Below, one piece after another: positions 44,111 to 53,249 of a stretch of DNA of 64,000 nt (positions are counted from its first letter, which is position 1; each line of letters starts with the position of its first letter). The notes below the pieces were generated by a model. The model had not been told where the DNA came from, ran no database searches, and worked only from the letters and a program-made list of their open reading frames with translations. The position numbers and the translations under genes were made by a program. Source of the DNA: Flavobacterium sp. J27 (lineage in GTDB: Bacteria > Bacteroidota > Bacteroidia > Flavobacteriales > Flavobacteriaceae); contig NZ_PJQW01000011.1 of NCBI RefSeq assembly GCF_004303025.1, positions 99,303 through 163,302 of the forward strand, written 5' to 3'.

Positions 44111-45496
44111 ATGGAAAAGAAAACCTTATTTGATAAAGTGTGGGACAGTCATGTAGTAAGTGAAGTGCCCAATGGACCACAAATCTTATATATAGATAAA
44201 CATTTAATACACGAAGTGACGAGTCCGCAAGCTTTCGCTGAATTGGAAGAACGTCAAATTCCTGTTTTTAGACCAAAACAAATTGTAGCTACTGCCGATC
44301 ATAATGTGCCTACAAAAAATCAGCACTTACCTATAAAAGATGTATTATCTAAAAATCAGTTGGAACAGTTAACAAAAAACTGCGAGAAAAATAATATTAC
44401 CTTATACGATTTAGGACATCAATATCAAGGTATTGTACATGTTATCGCTCCAGAATTAGGAATTACCTTGCCAGGCATGACTATGGTTTGTGGCGACAGT
44501 CACACTTCTACTCATGGAGCTTTTGGAACTATTGCTTTTGGTATTGGAACGAGTCAGGTGGCACAAGTGTTTGCAAGTCAGTGCTTGTTATTAAATAAAC
44601 CGAAAAGTCTTCGCGTAAGTGTTAATGGAAAGTTAGCCAAAGGGGTAACTCCAAAAGATGTTATTTTGTACATCATTTCAAAAATTGGAACCAATGCAGG
44701 AACAGGTTATTTCTGTGAATATGCAGGGAATGTCTTTCAAGAGATGTCTATGGAAGGAAGAATGACTGTTTGTAATATGAGTATCGAAATGGGAGCAAGA
44801 GGAGGGATGATTGCTCCTGATGACATTACTTTTGAATACATAAAAGGAAGAACATTTGCACCAAAAGGGAATGAACTAGAAGAGAAAATTGCGTATTGGA
44901 AAACGTTACCAACAGATGAAGGGGCGGTTTTCGATAAAGAATATTCTTTTGATGCAGCAGATATTGCTCCAATGATTACCTATGGAACCAATCCAGGAAT
45001 GGGGATAAAAATTAATGGTACGATTCCAACAATTGAAGATGAATCATTTGCCAAAGCTTTAGAATATATGGGTTTCCGAAAAGGAGAATCTTTATTGGAA
45101 AAACCAATTAATTATGTGTTTATTGGTAGTTGTACTAATTCTCGAATTGAAGATTTTAGAATTGCAGCTCAATATATAAATGGTAAACAAAAAGCAGTCA
45201 ATGTAAATGCGTTAATCGTTCCAGGTTCGCAACAAGTAGCTAAACAAATACAGGATGAAGGTTTAACCGCTATTTTTGAAAAAGCAGGTTTTGAAATTCG
45301 TCAACCAGGATGTTCCGCTTGTTTGGCCATGAATGATGACAAAATTCCAGCTGGAGAATATTGCGTGTCCACTTCAAATAGAAATTTCGAAGGAAGACAA
45401 GGACAAGGGGCACGCACACTTTTATCAAGTCCTTTAGTAGCGGCTGCGATTGCAGTAGAAGGTAAAATTATTGATATCACAAAACACCTTAATTAA
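44111..45496 (+). CDS. leuC: 3-Isopropylmalate dehydratase large subunit
   Basis: 461 residues with the aconitase-type 4Fe-4S ligands: Cys in [13 protein letters not shown] and the C-x-x-C of GCSACLAM, plus the substrate-binding [13 protein letters not shown]. Forms a heterodimer with LeuD to isomerise 2- to 3-isopropylmalate. Spaced one base from leuA and two bases from leuD, one operon. Confidence 0.96.
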   Translation: MEKKTLFDKVWDSHVVSEVPNGPQILYIDKHLIHEVTSPQAFAELEERQIPVFRPKQIVATADHNVPTKNQHLPIKDVLSKNQLEQLTKNCEKNNITLYDLGHQYQGIVHVIAPELGITLPGMTMVCGDSHTSTHGAFGTIAFGIGTSQVAQVFASQCLLLNKPKSLRVSVNGKLAKGVTPKDVILYIISKIGTNAGTGYFCEYAGNVFQEMSMEGRMTVCNMSIEMGARGGMIAPDDITFEYIKGRTFAPKGNELEEKIAYWKTLPTDEGAVFDKEYSFDAADIAPMITYGTNPGMGIKINGTIPTIEDESFAKALEYMGFRKGESLLEKPINYVFIGSCTNSRIEDFRIAAQYINGKQKAVNVNALIVPGSQQVAKQIQDEGLTAIFEKAGFEIRQPGCSACLAMNDDKIPAGEYCVSTSNRNFEGRQGQGARTLLSSPLVAAAIAVEGKIIDITKHLN

Positions 45497-45498
45497 TC

Positions 45499-46107
45499 AT
45501 GGAAAAATTCACCACATTATATTCGAAAGCGGTTCCGTTACCAGTAGAAAATATCGATACCGATCAAATTATTCCTGCAAGATTCCTTAAGGTTACTAAT
45601 AAAGTTGGTTTCGGAAACAACCTTTTTAGAGATTGGCGTTTTCATGAAAACGATGAACCGATACCCTCTTTTGTACTTAATAATCCAAAATATTCTGGAA
45701 AAATATTAGTAGCAGGAGATAATTTTGGTTGCGGAAGTAGTAGAGAACATGCTGCTTGGGCATTAACAGATTATGGCTTTAAAGTGATTGTATCTAGTTA
45801 CTTTGCCGATATTTTTAAAGGGAATGCTTTAAATAATGGTTTACTTCCTATACAAGTTTCTCCAGATTTTTTAAAGCAAGTGTTAACCTTATTACATCAA
45901 AATCCTGAAACCGAATTAATCATCGATTTAGACCAACAAACCATTGCAGTAAAAGAAGTAGACTTAAAAGAAACTTTTGAGATTGATGCTTACAAAAAAC
46001 TGTGTTTAATTAATGGTTATGATGATATCGACTTTTTAGTAAGTAATAAAGATAAAATTGAAGCTTTTGAAGCAAATAGAAATAAAACACAATCCATAGT
46101 CATTTAA
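45499..46107 (+). CDS. leuD: 3-Isopropylmalate dehydratase small subunit
   Basis: 202 residues, the usual size. [14 protein letters not shown] and the swivel-domain signature [17 protein letters not shown] are diagnostic. Partner of LeuC. Third gene of the leu operon, 10 bases from leuB. Confidence 0.96.
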   Translation: MEKFTTLYSKAVPLPVENIDTDQIIPARFLKVTNKVGFGNNLFRDWRFHENDEPIPSFVLNNPKYSGKILVAGDNFGCGSSREHAAWALTDYGFKVIVSSYFADIFKGNALNNGLLPIQVSPDFLKQVLTLLHQNPETELIIDLDQQTIAVKEVDLKETFEIDAYKKLCLINGYDDIDFLVSNKDKIEAFEANRNKTQSIVI

Positions 46108-46117
46108 AGTAATCATT

Positions 46118-47239
46118 ATGAAGATGAAAATAGCCGTGTTATCTGGAGACGGGATAGGTCCTGAGGTAACCAAAGAATCAGTAAAAGTATTACAGTCTAT
46201 TGCGGATGCATTTGGACATGATTTTCAATTTAAAGAAGCTTTAGTAGGTGCCATTGCCATAGATGAAACAGGAAATCCATTGCCGGACGAAACACTAACG
46301 TTATGTAAAGAAAGTGATGCCGTTCTTTTTGGAGCTATCGGTGATCCAAAATATGACAACAATCCTGATGCTACTGTTAGACCAGAACAAGGGCTGTTAA
46401 AGCTGAGAAAAGAACTAGGTTTGTTTGCTAACATTCGACCAATTACAGCTTATGATTCATTGTTAGAAAAATCACCATTAAAAAAGGAGATTATTCAAGG
46501 AACGGATATGGTTATTTACAGAGAATTAACTGGCGGAATTTATTTTGGTGAAAAACAACTGAATGAAGAAGGAACAGTAGCTTCCGATTTATGTGAGTAT
46601 GCACAATATGAAATTGAAAGAATTGCGCATTTAGCATTTAAAGCGGCACAACAAAGACGTAAAAAAGTAACTTTGGTAGACAAAGCTAATGTTTTGGAAA
46701 CATCAAGATTGTGGAGACGTGTCGTAACTTCTTTAGCTAAACACTATCCTGAGGTAGCTTTAGATTTTCTATTTGTAGATAATGCGGCCATGCAAATGAT
46801 TTTAAATCCAAGCCAGTTTGATGTTATCTTAACAGAAAATATGTTTGGTGATATTATATCAGATGAAGGAAGTGTTATAGGAGGTTCTATAGGTTTGTTA
46901 GCTTCTGCTTCAGTAGGAAGTGGTACCGCTTTATTTGAACCTATTCATGGTTCGTATCCACAAGCAGCTGGTAAAAATATAGCCAATCCAGTAGCTTCTA
47001 TTTTAAGCGCTGCTATGCTGTTAGAACAGTTTTCTTTACATGATGAAGCGAGGTTAATCTATAAAGCTGTGGAAACCATGTTAAATGAAAACATAGGAAC
47101 TGTCGATTTAAATAAAGAAAATCCATCAAGTACATCAGAAATAGGCGATGTTATTGTAAAATTAATCGATAGCCAAGATGTAACTATTGGAGGTTCACAT
47201 TTTGAAAATATAAAACTTGGAAAGTCAGTTTATATATAA
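46118..47239 (+). CDS. leuB: 3-Isopropylmalate dehydrogenase
   Basis: 373 residues. IAVLSGDGIGPEV at the N-terminus, substrate-site Arg residues in R-P-E-Q-G-L-L-K-L-R-K, VDKANVLETSRLWR, the Asp residues of NMFGDIISDEGSVIGG and the NAD-site HGSYPQAAGKNIANP are all present. Oxidatively decarboxylates 3-isopropylmalate. Ends the leu operon, which has the order leuA-C-D-B. Confidence 0.96.
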   Translation: MKMKIAVLSGDGIGPEVTKESVKVLQSIADAFGHDFQFKEALVGAIAIDETGNPLPDETLTLCKESDAVLFGAIGDPKYDNNPDATVRPEQGLLKLRKELGLFANIRPITAYDSLLEKSPLKKEIIQGTDMVIYRELTGGIYFGEKQLNEEGTVASDLCEYAQYEIERIAHLAFKAAQQRRKKVTLVDKANVLETSRLWRRVVTSLAKHYPEVALDFLFVDNAAMQMILNPSQFDVILTENMFGDIISDEGSVIGGSIGLLASASVGSGTALFEPIHGSYPQAAGKNIANPVASILSAAMLLEQFSLHDEARLIYKAVETMLNENIGTVDLNKENPSSTSEIGDVIVKLIDSQDVTIGGSHFENIKLGKSVYI

Positions 47240-47314
47240 AATTAAGTTAATTGTTTTTTTCAAATTAAAAGAAAAGTATTAGATTTGTTATATAACATTT
47301 ATATAAACATAATC

Positions 47315-47634
47315 ATGAAAAAATCTTTTTTGTTCTTTTTGCTTTTATAGCTGTAGTTTTACTTGCACAAACAAAATCAGATTCGGGTATTATTTTTGGA
47401 TTTAGTGATGAAGGAGATCCTATTATTGTGGCAGCTGATAATAGTCCAGAAAGTAGATCTGCGTTAACTCAAGCGATGTACGATTTTACCGATGCAGATG
47501 TTGCTCAATGTAGATGTTATCAAGGCGCAGATAGGGCACAGAAAAATAAAGATAATGGAGGTCCAACTGGAAGTTGTTGTTGGGTTAATCCTGCAACAAC
47601 TAATTATCCATATTGCGCTAACGGCTGTATTTAA
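47315..47634 (+). pseudogene. Cysteine-rich secreted peptide gene with a one-base shift in the signal sequence
   Basis: The ATG at 47315 reads M-K-K-S-F-L-F-F-L-L-L and stops at TAG. One added base, in the A6 run (47318-47323) or the T6 run (47326-47331), gives M-K-K-I-F-F-V-L-F-A-F-I-A-V-V-L-L-A-Q-T or a near variant, a perfect signal peptide, joined to an open frame ending at 47634. The mature part is about 87 residues and ends in a six-cysteine pattern, C-R-C, C-C-W, Y-C and G-C. Small size, Gly/Cys-rich tail and a position before a DUF4221-like and a thioredoxin-like lipoprotein resemble the NVEALA-type peptide cassettes of Bacteroidota, though the NVEALA motif itself is absent. An internal ATG at 47428 would yield a 68-residue leaderless product. 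Confidence 0.75.
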
Positions 47635-47650
47635 ATAATAATAATAAGAG

Positions 47651-47692
47651 AAAAAGGTAAATAAATTGATTTTTTAATTTATTTACCTTTTT
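47651..47692 (+). terminator. Strong hairpin between the peptide gene and the lipoprotein genes
   Basis: A perfect 17-base stem AAAAAGGTAAATAAATT / AATTTATTTACCTTTTT with an eight-base loop, immediately after the peptide gene. As the downstream genes have no obvious promoter, it may attenuate rather than stop, giving excess peptide mRNA. Confidence 0.85.
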
Positions 47693-47709
47693 TATTTAAA
47701 AAAATAAAA

Positions 47710-48852
47710 ATGAAACGTAATCTTTTTTTAACGCTTTTGTTTCTTTTATTGCTGAGTTGTAGTGAAAAGAAAAAATATAATTTCATGCTCGTAAAATCAG
47801 ATTCGATATCTATTCCTATTGATGAGACAATTAGTCAAATTACAGGCTGTTTAGAATATACTCTTTATGATAACAAACCTACTTTATTATATTCTAATAG
47901 AGATATTGAAAACAATGTTGCTGAAATATTATTCTTTGATTTGAACGAAAAAAAAATATACAAAAAACTCAGTTTTTCTGAAGATAAGGGTTTTTATAAA
48001 TCGACCAATGGATTTAAATTTATAAATAAAGATAGTATCATTGTATCAAACGTAAGAACAGATACATTGTATATAACTGATTTTTATGAAAAAATTAAGT
48101 TTAAAAAGCATTTTAAATTTCAAGGAGAGAACTATTACATTTCTCAGGTTACTTCCATGAATTCTCATCCAATAGTAAAATACAAAAGCAACTTATATGT
48201 TACTCCAATGCTTTTTACAGAAAATCAAAAAGAATTTATTAACAAACCATTTTTATTTGAATATAATTTTAAAACTGATAGTTTAAAGCCATTAAACGTG
48301 TATTTCCCTAAAGAATATATTGCTTCAGATTATTTTTCATTTGAATTGTCTCATTACTTTGATGGTAAGAATGTCATATTTTCTCCAATGAATTCACATA
48401 AAATATGGATAGTTAATCTTGAAACAAAAAAAATGAGAATTGTAGAAGCAAAAAGTGATTATTGCAGAGAGTTTTTAAAATTTAAAGACTCACCTCAAAA
48501 AACAATGATTGATGGAATGTATAATAATGCATATTATTCGCAATATATAAGTATTATATATGATAAATATAGAAAAGTTTATTATAGATTGTTTTATCAA
48601 GGGATAGATATAGATAAAAATGATAAAAATTTGAGTAATGAGTATGATTACCCTAAGGTAATGAGTATAATTACTTTAGATGAAAATTTTAATAAAATTG
48701 CGGAAGACATTTTTCCAAATCATGATTTTATGAGTATGTATTTTATAACACCAGATGGATTATATATGAATTCAGATAACGTTTTGAACCAAAATTATGA
48801 TGAGGATAAATTAACTTTTACTAAATTAGTATTACAAAATGAAGAGAATTAA
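47710..48852 (+). CDS. DUF4221-like beta-propeller lipoprotein
   Basis: 380 residues, lipoprotein leader with L-L-S-C (Cys17). The body has repeated strands separated by K-I-W-I-V-N, F-K-F-I-N-K-D-S-I and similar runs every 40-50 residues, suggesting a beta-propeller, and ITGCLEYTLYDNKPTLLYSN and HDFMSMYFITPDGLYM match what I recall of the DUF4221 family. Such lipoproteins occur next to small peptide genes and thioredoxin-like lipoproteins in Bacteroidota. Function unknown; a role in processing, binding or exporting the peptide is inferred. Its stop overlaps the next gene by 14 bases. Confidence 0.65.
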   Translation: MKRNLFLTLLFLLLLSCSEKKKYNFMLVKSDSISIPIDETISQITGCLEYTLYDNKPTLLYSNRDIENNVAEILFFDLNEKKIYKKLSFSEDKGFYKSTNGFKFINKDSIIVSNVRTDTLYITDFYEKIKFKKHFKFQGENYYISQVTSMNSHPIVKYKSNLYVTPMLFTENQKEFINKPFLFEYNFKTDSLKPLNVYFPKEYIASDYFSFELSHYFDGKNVIFSPMNSHKIWIVNLETKKMRIVEAKSDYCREFLKFKDSPQKTMIDGMYNNAYYSQYISIIYDKYRKVYYRLFYQGIDIDKNDKNLSNEYDYPKVMSIITLDENFNKIAEDIFPNHDFMSMYFITPDGLYMNSDNVLNQNYDEDKLTFTKLVLQNEEN

Positions 48853-49285
48853 TTTATTAATTATTTTACTTGTATTAATTTCATGTTCCAATAGTAATTA
48901 TACAAAAGATGAAAAGTGTTTAATAGATTTTTTGCAAGATGAAAGTTTTTTAAGAACTAAGAAGTGCATTGTTTTAGTTCCTGTTAATGGTTGTGGTACT
49001 TGTACTCAGGATATAATTAAATTTTCTAAAAAGAATTATAGAAATGAAAATATTCTTTTTATTTATTCTGCATGGGACAGGCAAGCTAAGGTTTTATATA
49101 AAGAAATCGAAGATTTTGAAAAACATGTTGTAATTGATAAAAAATCTACACTAAAAAGCCTAGGTATTGTAGAAAACAAACCGATTGTTTTTTTTATTGA
49201 AAAGTATAGAATAAAAGAAAAAATAAAATTTGATGATAAAAACTCAGACCAAATAATTGATAGAATTAACAAATTGATTAATTAA
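48839..49285 (+). CDS. Thioredoxin-like lipoprotein with C-x-x-C motif
   Basis: 148 residues. Leader with lipobox V-L-I-S-C. IVLVPVNGCGTCTQDIIKFS has a thioredoxin-position Cys-Gly-Thr-Cys motif, and KSLGIVENKPIVFFIEKYRI contains a Pro at the cis-proline position before a central strand, so the thioredoxin fold is plausible though short. A periplasmic disulphide oxidoreductase next to a six-cysteine peptide gene suggests that it forms or checks the disulphides of that peptide. Overlaps the DUF4221-like gene by 14 bases. Confidence 0.72.
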   Translation: MKRINLLIILLVLISCSNSNYTKDEKCLIDFLQDESFLRTKKCIVLVPVNGCGTCTQDIIKFSKKNYRNENILFIYSAWDRQAKVLYKEIEDFEKHVVIDKKSTLKSLGIVENKPIVFFIEKYRIKEKIKFDDKNSDQIIDRINKLIN

Positions 49286-49357
49286 TTATTTTTTAGATTA
49301 TAAAATTAAGTTAAAAAAAGGGTATTCCTTTTAAAACTATAAGAAATAACTTTATTT

Positions 49358-49386
49358 CGCGGTTAGTTATTAATCGCGATTTTTTT
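49358..49386 (+). terminator. Terminator hairpin abutting the next start codon
   Basis: CGCGGTTA / TAATCGCG stem (49358-49365 and 49371-49378, one G-T pair), loop GTTAT, one A and seven T (49380-49386). The last T is directly followed by the ATG of the barrel gene. It terminates the peptide cassette and would also be the 5' leader of the downstream gene if that gene's promoter lies before it (TAACTTTA at 49347-49354 is -7-like). Confidence 0.75.
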
Positions 49387-52170
49387 ATGCTCAAAAATTA
49401 CTTTTTACTTGTTGTTTTGTTTCTTTCTGGAATGAGTTTTAGCCAAAATACCTTTTCTGTTTCTGGAAAATTAGTAGACGAAAATTTAAAACTCCCTTTA
49501 GAATCTGCTACCGTTTACTTTTCAAAGGTAAGTGATTCAACAGTTATAGATTATACAATCTCAGATAAAAACGGAAACTTTAATTTTAAATTAAGAAATG
49601 TAGCATATCCAGTTGTGTTAAGAGTTTCTTATACGGGGTATTTAGATTATAAAAAGCAATTTCCTGCAATCGATAAAAATATCGATTTAGGAACACTTTT
49701 GCTAAAAGAAAATGTGTCATCTTTAAATGAAGTGATAGTAAAATCAGAAATACCGCCTATTTCTGTGAAAACAGATACTTTAGAATTTAATGCTTCTTCT
49801 TTTAAAGTAGCTCCCGATGCCAATGTGGAAAAGTTGTTAAAACAATTGCCAGGAGTAGAGATCGATACCGATGGAAAAATTACGGTTAATGGTAAAGAAG
49901 TAAATAATATTTTGGTTAACGGAAAACCATTCTTTGGAAAAGATGGTAAAATTGCTACCCAAAACTTACCCGCAAACATGATTGATAAAGTTCAGGTTAC
50001 AGATACAAAAACTAAAAAAGAAGAACTATCAGGTCAGACCGCTTCAGATAATACTAGCACCATTAATCTTACCATTCAAGAAGATAAAAATAAAGGATTG
50101 TTTGGAAAAGCCACTGCGGGTTATGGTACAGATGACCGCTACGAATCAAGTGTATTGTTCAATTATTTTAAAGATACTCAAAAGATCAGCTTTTTAGGTT
50201 CTTCTAATAATATCAATTCGGTAGGTTTTTCTATGGATGAAATTTTTGATAATATGGGAGGAGGAAGAAATCAATCGATGTATGTAAATAGTAACGGGAG
50301 TTTTGGTATTAACGGGATGCGTTTTGGAGGAAATTCTGGAATTACCAAATCAAATATGATTGGAATTCATTTTTCAGACGAATGGTTGAATAAGAAAGTG
50401 GATCCAAACGGGAGTTATTATTTTTCCAACGCTATTTCGGAAAATAGAAATAGAACTAGTAGGACAAATTTATTACCTACTGGAAATACCAGTACCAATT
50501 CTGAATCTAACTCAAAAACTGATAACACAGGACACTCTATTACGGTTGATTTTGAAATAAAAATTGACTCTACAACAACCTTATATCTTTCTCCAAGTTT
50601 AACCAAAAATAACACATTAGATAAATATGAGAGTCGTTCTACATCTTTTGATGCTTCCAATACTTTGTTAAATGAAAACACAACAACGAACTTTCAAGAT
50701 AGTGACAGAAGTAGTTTTACAAATAATTTGTACTTGTACAAGAAGTTAAAAAGAAAAGGTAGAGGTATCAGTGTTACTATGAATAATGAAAATAGTAATA
50801 ACGAAAATAATTTAAATACCATTACCAATACTGTTTTTTATCAATCTGGAAATCCAAATGATAGTAGAAACCAAAATCGTTTGGATACCGATAAAAAAGA
50901 CATGATTGAATTTGAAATAGGATATTCAGAACCTATTACCGATTCATTAAAATTGACTTTTGAAACCTCTTTTAAAACACAGCAAAATAAAAATAGTAAA
51001 GCTACTTTTGATTTTGATTCGTTTACTAATGAGTATTCCAATTTTAATGATTTATTATCTAATGATATTCGTTCTAAAACCAATACATTTAATGGTACCG
51101 TTGGAATTAATATTTCTAAAAAGAAATACCGACTTAATATCGATTTAGGTACCGATTTTTTAAATTATGATAACCAATCTAATTATTTAGGAAATCAAAT
51201 TACATTAAAAAATAACTATATTTATCCTAATGTTACTGCTTTTCTAAGTTATAAAGTAGCAAAATCTAAATCTATTTATAGCCGTTATTCCTATAATGCA
51301 AATTTACCTTCAGCGGAACAATTATTGCCTTTTGAAAATTTAGCCAATCCACTAAATACAGTTATAGGAAATGCTTTCTTAAAACCAATAGAAAATCATA
51401 ATTTATATATGAATTTTAATAATTACGATTATGCTACACGATCTGGTTTTTATACTTATTTTGGTGGAAGTTTACGAAAAAATTCAATTGTGAGTTCAAC
51501 CGTATATGATTCCGACTTTAAAGCAACTACAACCTATCAAAACATCAATCAAACCTATAATTTTTACACAGGCTTTAGTTGGAATAAATCCTATAAAAAA
51601 GAGAAAAGAACGTTAAAATATGGACTAGGATTAGGAATGAATTATGACTTTAATCAAGGATTGACAAATGCAGCTTTGTATCAGGCAAAAGGAGTGCAAT
51701 TAAATCCAAGAGCTTCTATAACATGGTCTATTGATGATGTTGTTACTATTGCTCCATCTTACAGATATACTTATAATGTAACTTCTTTTGAAAATTATGT
51801 GATAGACAAGAGCAATGTTTTTAAGCATAACTTTAAACTGGAAACTACCACCTATTGGCCAAAAAATGTGGTTTTAGGAAATGATTTTGGGTATACCTAT
51901 AATTCTAACATAGCTAATGGTTTTCAGAAAGATTTTTATTTGTGGAATGTAAGTTTAGGGTATAATTTCTTTAAAGAACAATTGTTAGCTAAAGTAAAAG
52001 TGTATGATTTGTTAAACCAAAATGTGAATGCTACACGTACCATAACACCTACAGCAATAACCGATGAAGAAAATACCGTTTTACAACAATATGTGATGTT
52101 TTCTTTAACGTATAAATTAGAAAAGTTTGGAGGTAAAAACAAAAACAGAAATAGAATTATTATAGATTAA
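49387..52170 (+). CDS. Outer-membrane beta-barrel protein with carboxypeptidase-like regulatory domain (OMP_b-brl_3 type)
   Basis: 927 residues with a signal peptide ending at S-F-S-Q. First comes a carboxypeptidase-D-like domain (FSVSGKLVDENLKLPLESAT, ending in Y-T-G-Y), then a plug-like region (EKLLKQLPGVEIDTDGKITV, NGKEVNNILVNGKPFF) with the OMP_b-brl_3 signature, then barrel strands rich in T/N/S. There is no classical TonB box in the N-terminus. Such proteins are TonB-receptor-like in shape; transport role and ligand unknown. No Shine-Dalgarno site; the ATG follows directly on the T tract of a hairpin. Confidence 0.85.
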   Translation: MLKNYFLLVVLFLSGMSFSQNTFSVSGKLVDENLKLPLESATVYFSKVSDSTVIDYTISDKNGNFNFKLRNVAYPVVLRVSYTGYLDYKKQFPAIDKNIDLGTLLLKENVSSLNEVIVKSEIPPISVKTDTLEFNASSFKVAPDANVEKLLKQLPGVEIDTDGKITVNGKEVNNILVNGKPFFGKDGKIATQNLPANMIDKVQVTDTKTKKEELSGQTASDNTSTINLTIQEDKNKGLFGKATAGYGTDDRYESSVLFNYFKDTQKISFLGSSNNINSVGFSMDEIFDNMGGGRNQSMYVNSNGSFGINGMRFGGNSGITKSNMIGIHFSDEWLNKKVDPNGSYYFSNAISENRNRTSRTNLLPTGNTSTNSESNSKTDNTGHSITVDFEIKIDSTTTLYLSPSLTKNNTLDKYESRSTSFDASNTLLNENTTTNFQDSDRSSFTNNLYLYKKLKRKGRGISVTMNNENSNNENNLNTITNTVFYQSGNPNDSRNQNRLDTDKKDMIEFEIGYSEPITDSLKLTFETSFKTQQNKNSKATFDFDSFTNEYSNFNDLLSNDIRSKTNTFNGTVGINISKKKYRLNIDLGTDFLNYDNQSNYLGNQITLKNNYIYPNVTAFLSYKVAKSKSIYSRYSYNANLPSAEQLLPFENLANPLNTVIGNAFLKPIENHNLYMNFNNYDYATRSGFYTYFGGSLRKNSIVSSTVYDSDFKATTTYQNINQTYNFYTGFSWNKSYKKEKRTLKYGLGLGMNYDFNQGLTNAALYQAKGVQLNPRASITWSIDDVVTIAPSYRYTYNVTSFENYVIDKSNVFKHNFKLETTTYWPKNVVLGNDFGYTYNSNIANGFQKDFYLWNVSLGYNFFKEQLLAKVKVYDLLNQNVNATRTITPTAITDEENTVLQQYVMFSLTYKLEKFGGKNKNRNRIIID

Positions 52171-52176
52171 AAATAT

Positions 52177-52206
52177 AAAAAAGGTTCTCATTTGAGAACC
52201 TTTTTT
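52177..52206. terminator. Bidirectional terminator between barrel protein and convergent secreted protein
   Basis: AAGGTTCTCA / TGAGAACCTT (52181-52190 and 52193-52202), flanked by A and T runs on the two sides, so usable from both directions. Confidence 0.85.
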
Positions 52207-53110
52207 ATTTAATAGTAAGATTTTGTACAATAGTACTATTATCTTTTTTAATGACTTTAACTATATAATTACCTTCATAAAGATCTTTTCGTAGTTGTAA
52301 ACTAAGGTAGTTTTTACTTAACACTCTAAAATCACTCTTAAAAGTATTTCCAGCTAAATCTATAATTTGTATTTCGTCAACTTCTCCAGAATTAATCCTC
52401 ACATTTACATAGTCATTTTTCTCAACTGTATCTGGAAAAATATATTCTAAATCTCGAGTAGTTACCGTTAGAGGGCTATTACTTTCATTTTTTAAAGAGG
52501 CAACAGTGTGTTTCTGACCAGAGGTGCTAATTACAATATCATCAATTTCAAATTGAGAATATTTTTCTGGATTACTATTTTGATTGTTGTTTATTGTGGT
52601 GTAAAACCATAGTTGCGAATTACTCTTTCTCGGAGTAAAAGAAATAGTGATACTCTCCCAGTTGGAACTGTTTTTTGTAATGCTTTTAGACCAAATTAAC
52701 TCACTTTGATTGGTAGAAAAACTGTTTTGCGTATTAAAATTTGATGTTAAATTATTAGTTGCTCTAACATTTGCAGTGGTAAGAATCTTATCTACAGCAT
52801 TAATTGTAGTTGTTATTTTAACCTTAAAAGAAATCGTATAGTTTTTACCAGGAATAAAGTCATAATGGGTAAAAATGCCTTCAATACCTTCATTGTTTGA
52901 TGATAGTGAGGCCCAAGTGTTTTTAGTTATATTACCTTGTACAAAAGGACTACCATGACTGGCAAACCAATTAGAAACACAAGAAGGAGCAGTAAAGCCA
53001 TTGCCTATGCAATTGCTATTGAGGGTTCCGTTTACTAATTCTTGAGCAAATAAATTTAAAGTCAAACAAAATAAGGCACAGGTTAATGATATTCTTTTCA
53101 TTAATTTCAA
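52205..53110 (-). CDS. Secreted protein with type IX sorting-like tail (paralogue of 40081-40977)
   Basis: 301 residues with a signal peptide ending at L-F-A-Q; an internal ATG at 53101 would also serve. LVNGTLNSNCIGNGFTAPSC, FASHGSPFVQGN and WESITISFTPRKSNSQLWFY align with the protein at 40081-40977 along their length, including the two cysteines, S-H-G and the W-x-S/T-I/V-x-F-x-P motif. The C-terminal ~75 residues have the type IX sorting-domain pattern: V-N-V-R-I-N, EIQIIDLAGNTFKSDF and NYIVKVIKKDN. Both copies lie on the minus strand about 12 kb apart. Function unknown; a carbohydrate-binding-like fold is inferred. Confidence 0.75.
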   Translation of the reverse strand: MKLMKRISLTCALFCLTLNLFAQELVNGTLNSNCIGNGFTAPSCVSNWFASHGSPFVQGNITKNTWASLSSNNEGIEGIFTHYDFIPGKNYTISFKVKITTTINAVDKILTTANVRATNNLTSNFNTQNSFSTNQSELIWSKSITKNSSNWESITISFTPRKSNSQLWFYTTINNNQNSNPEKYSQFEIDDIVISTSGQKHTVASLKNESNSPLTVTTRDLEYIFPDTVEKNDYVNVRINSGEVDEIQIIDLAGNTFKSDFRVLSKNYLSLQLRKDLYEGNYIVKVIKKDNSTIVQNLTIK

Positions 53111-53249
53111 ATTATAAAAGGCTATTTATGGATTTAGCTGCAAATATCGTTATTTATAAAGAATTTACTACAAAATTAAACCAGTTATTTTGGAGACAAA
53201 AAAAGCACCTTCAATAAGATGCTTTATCGTTTTATTTTTTAGTTTCAGA

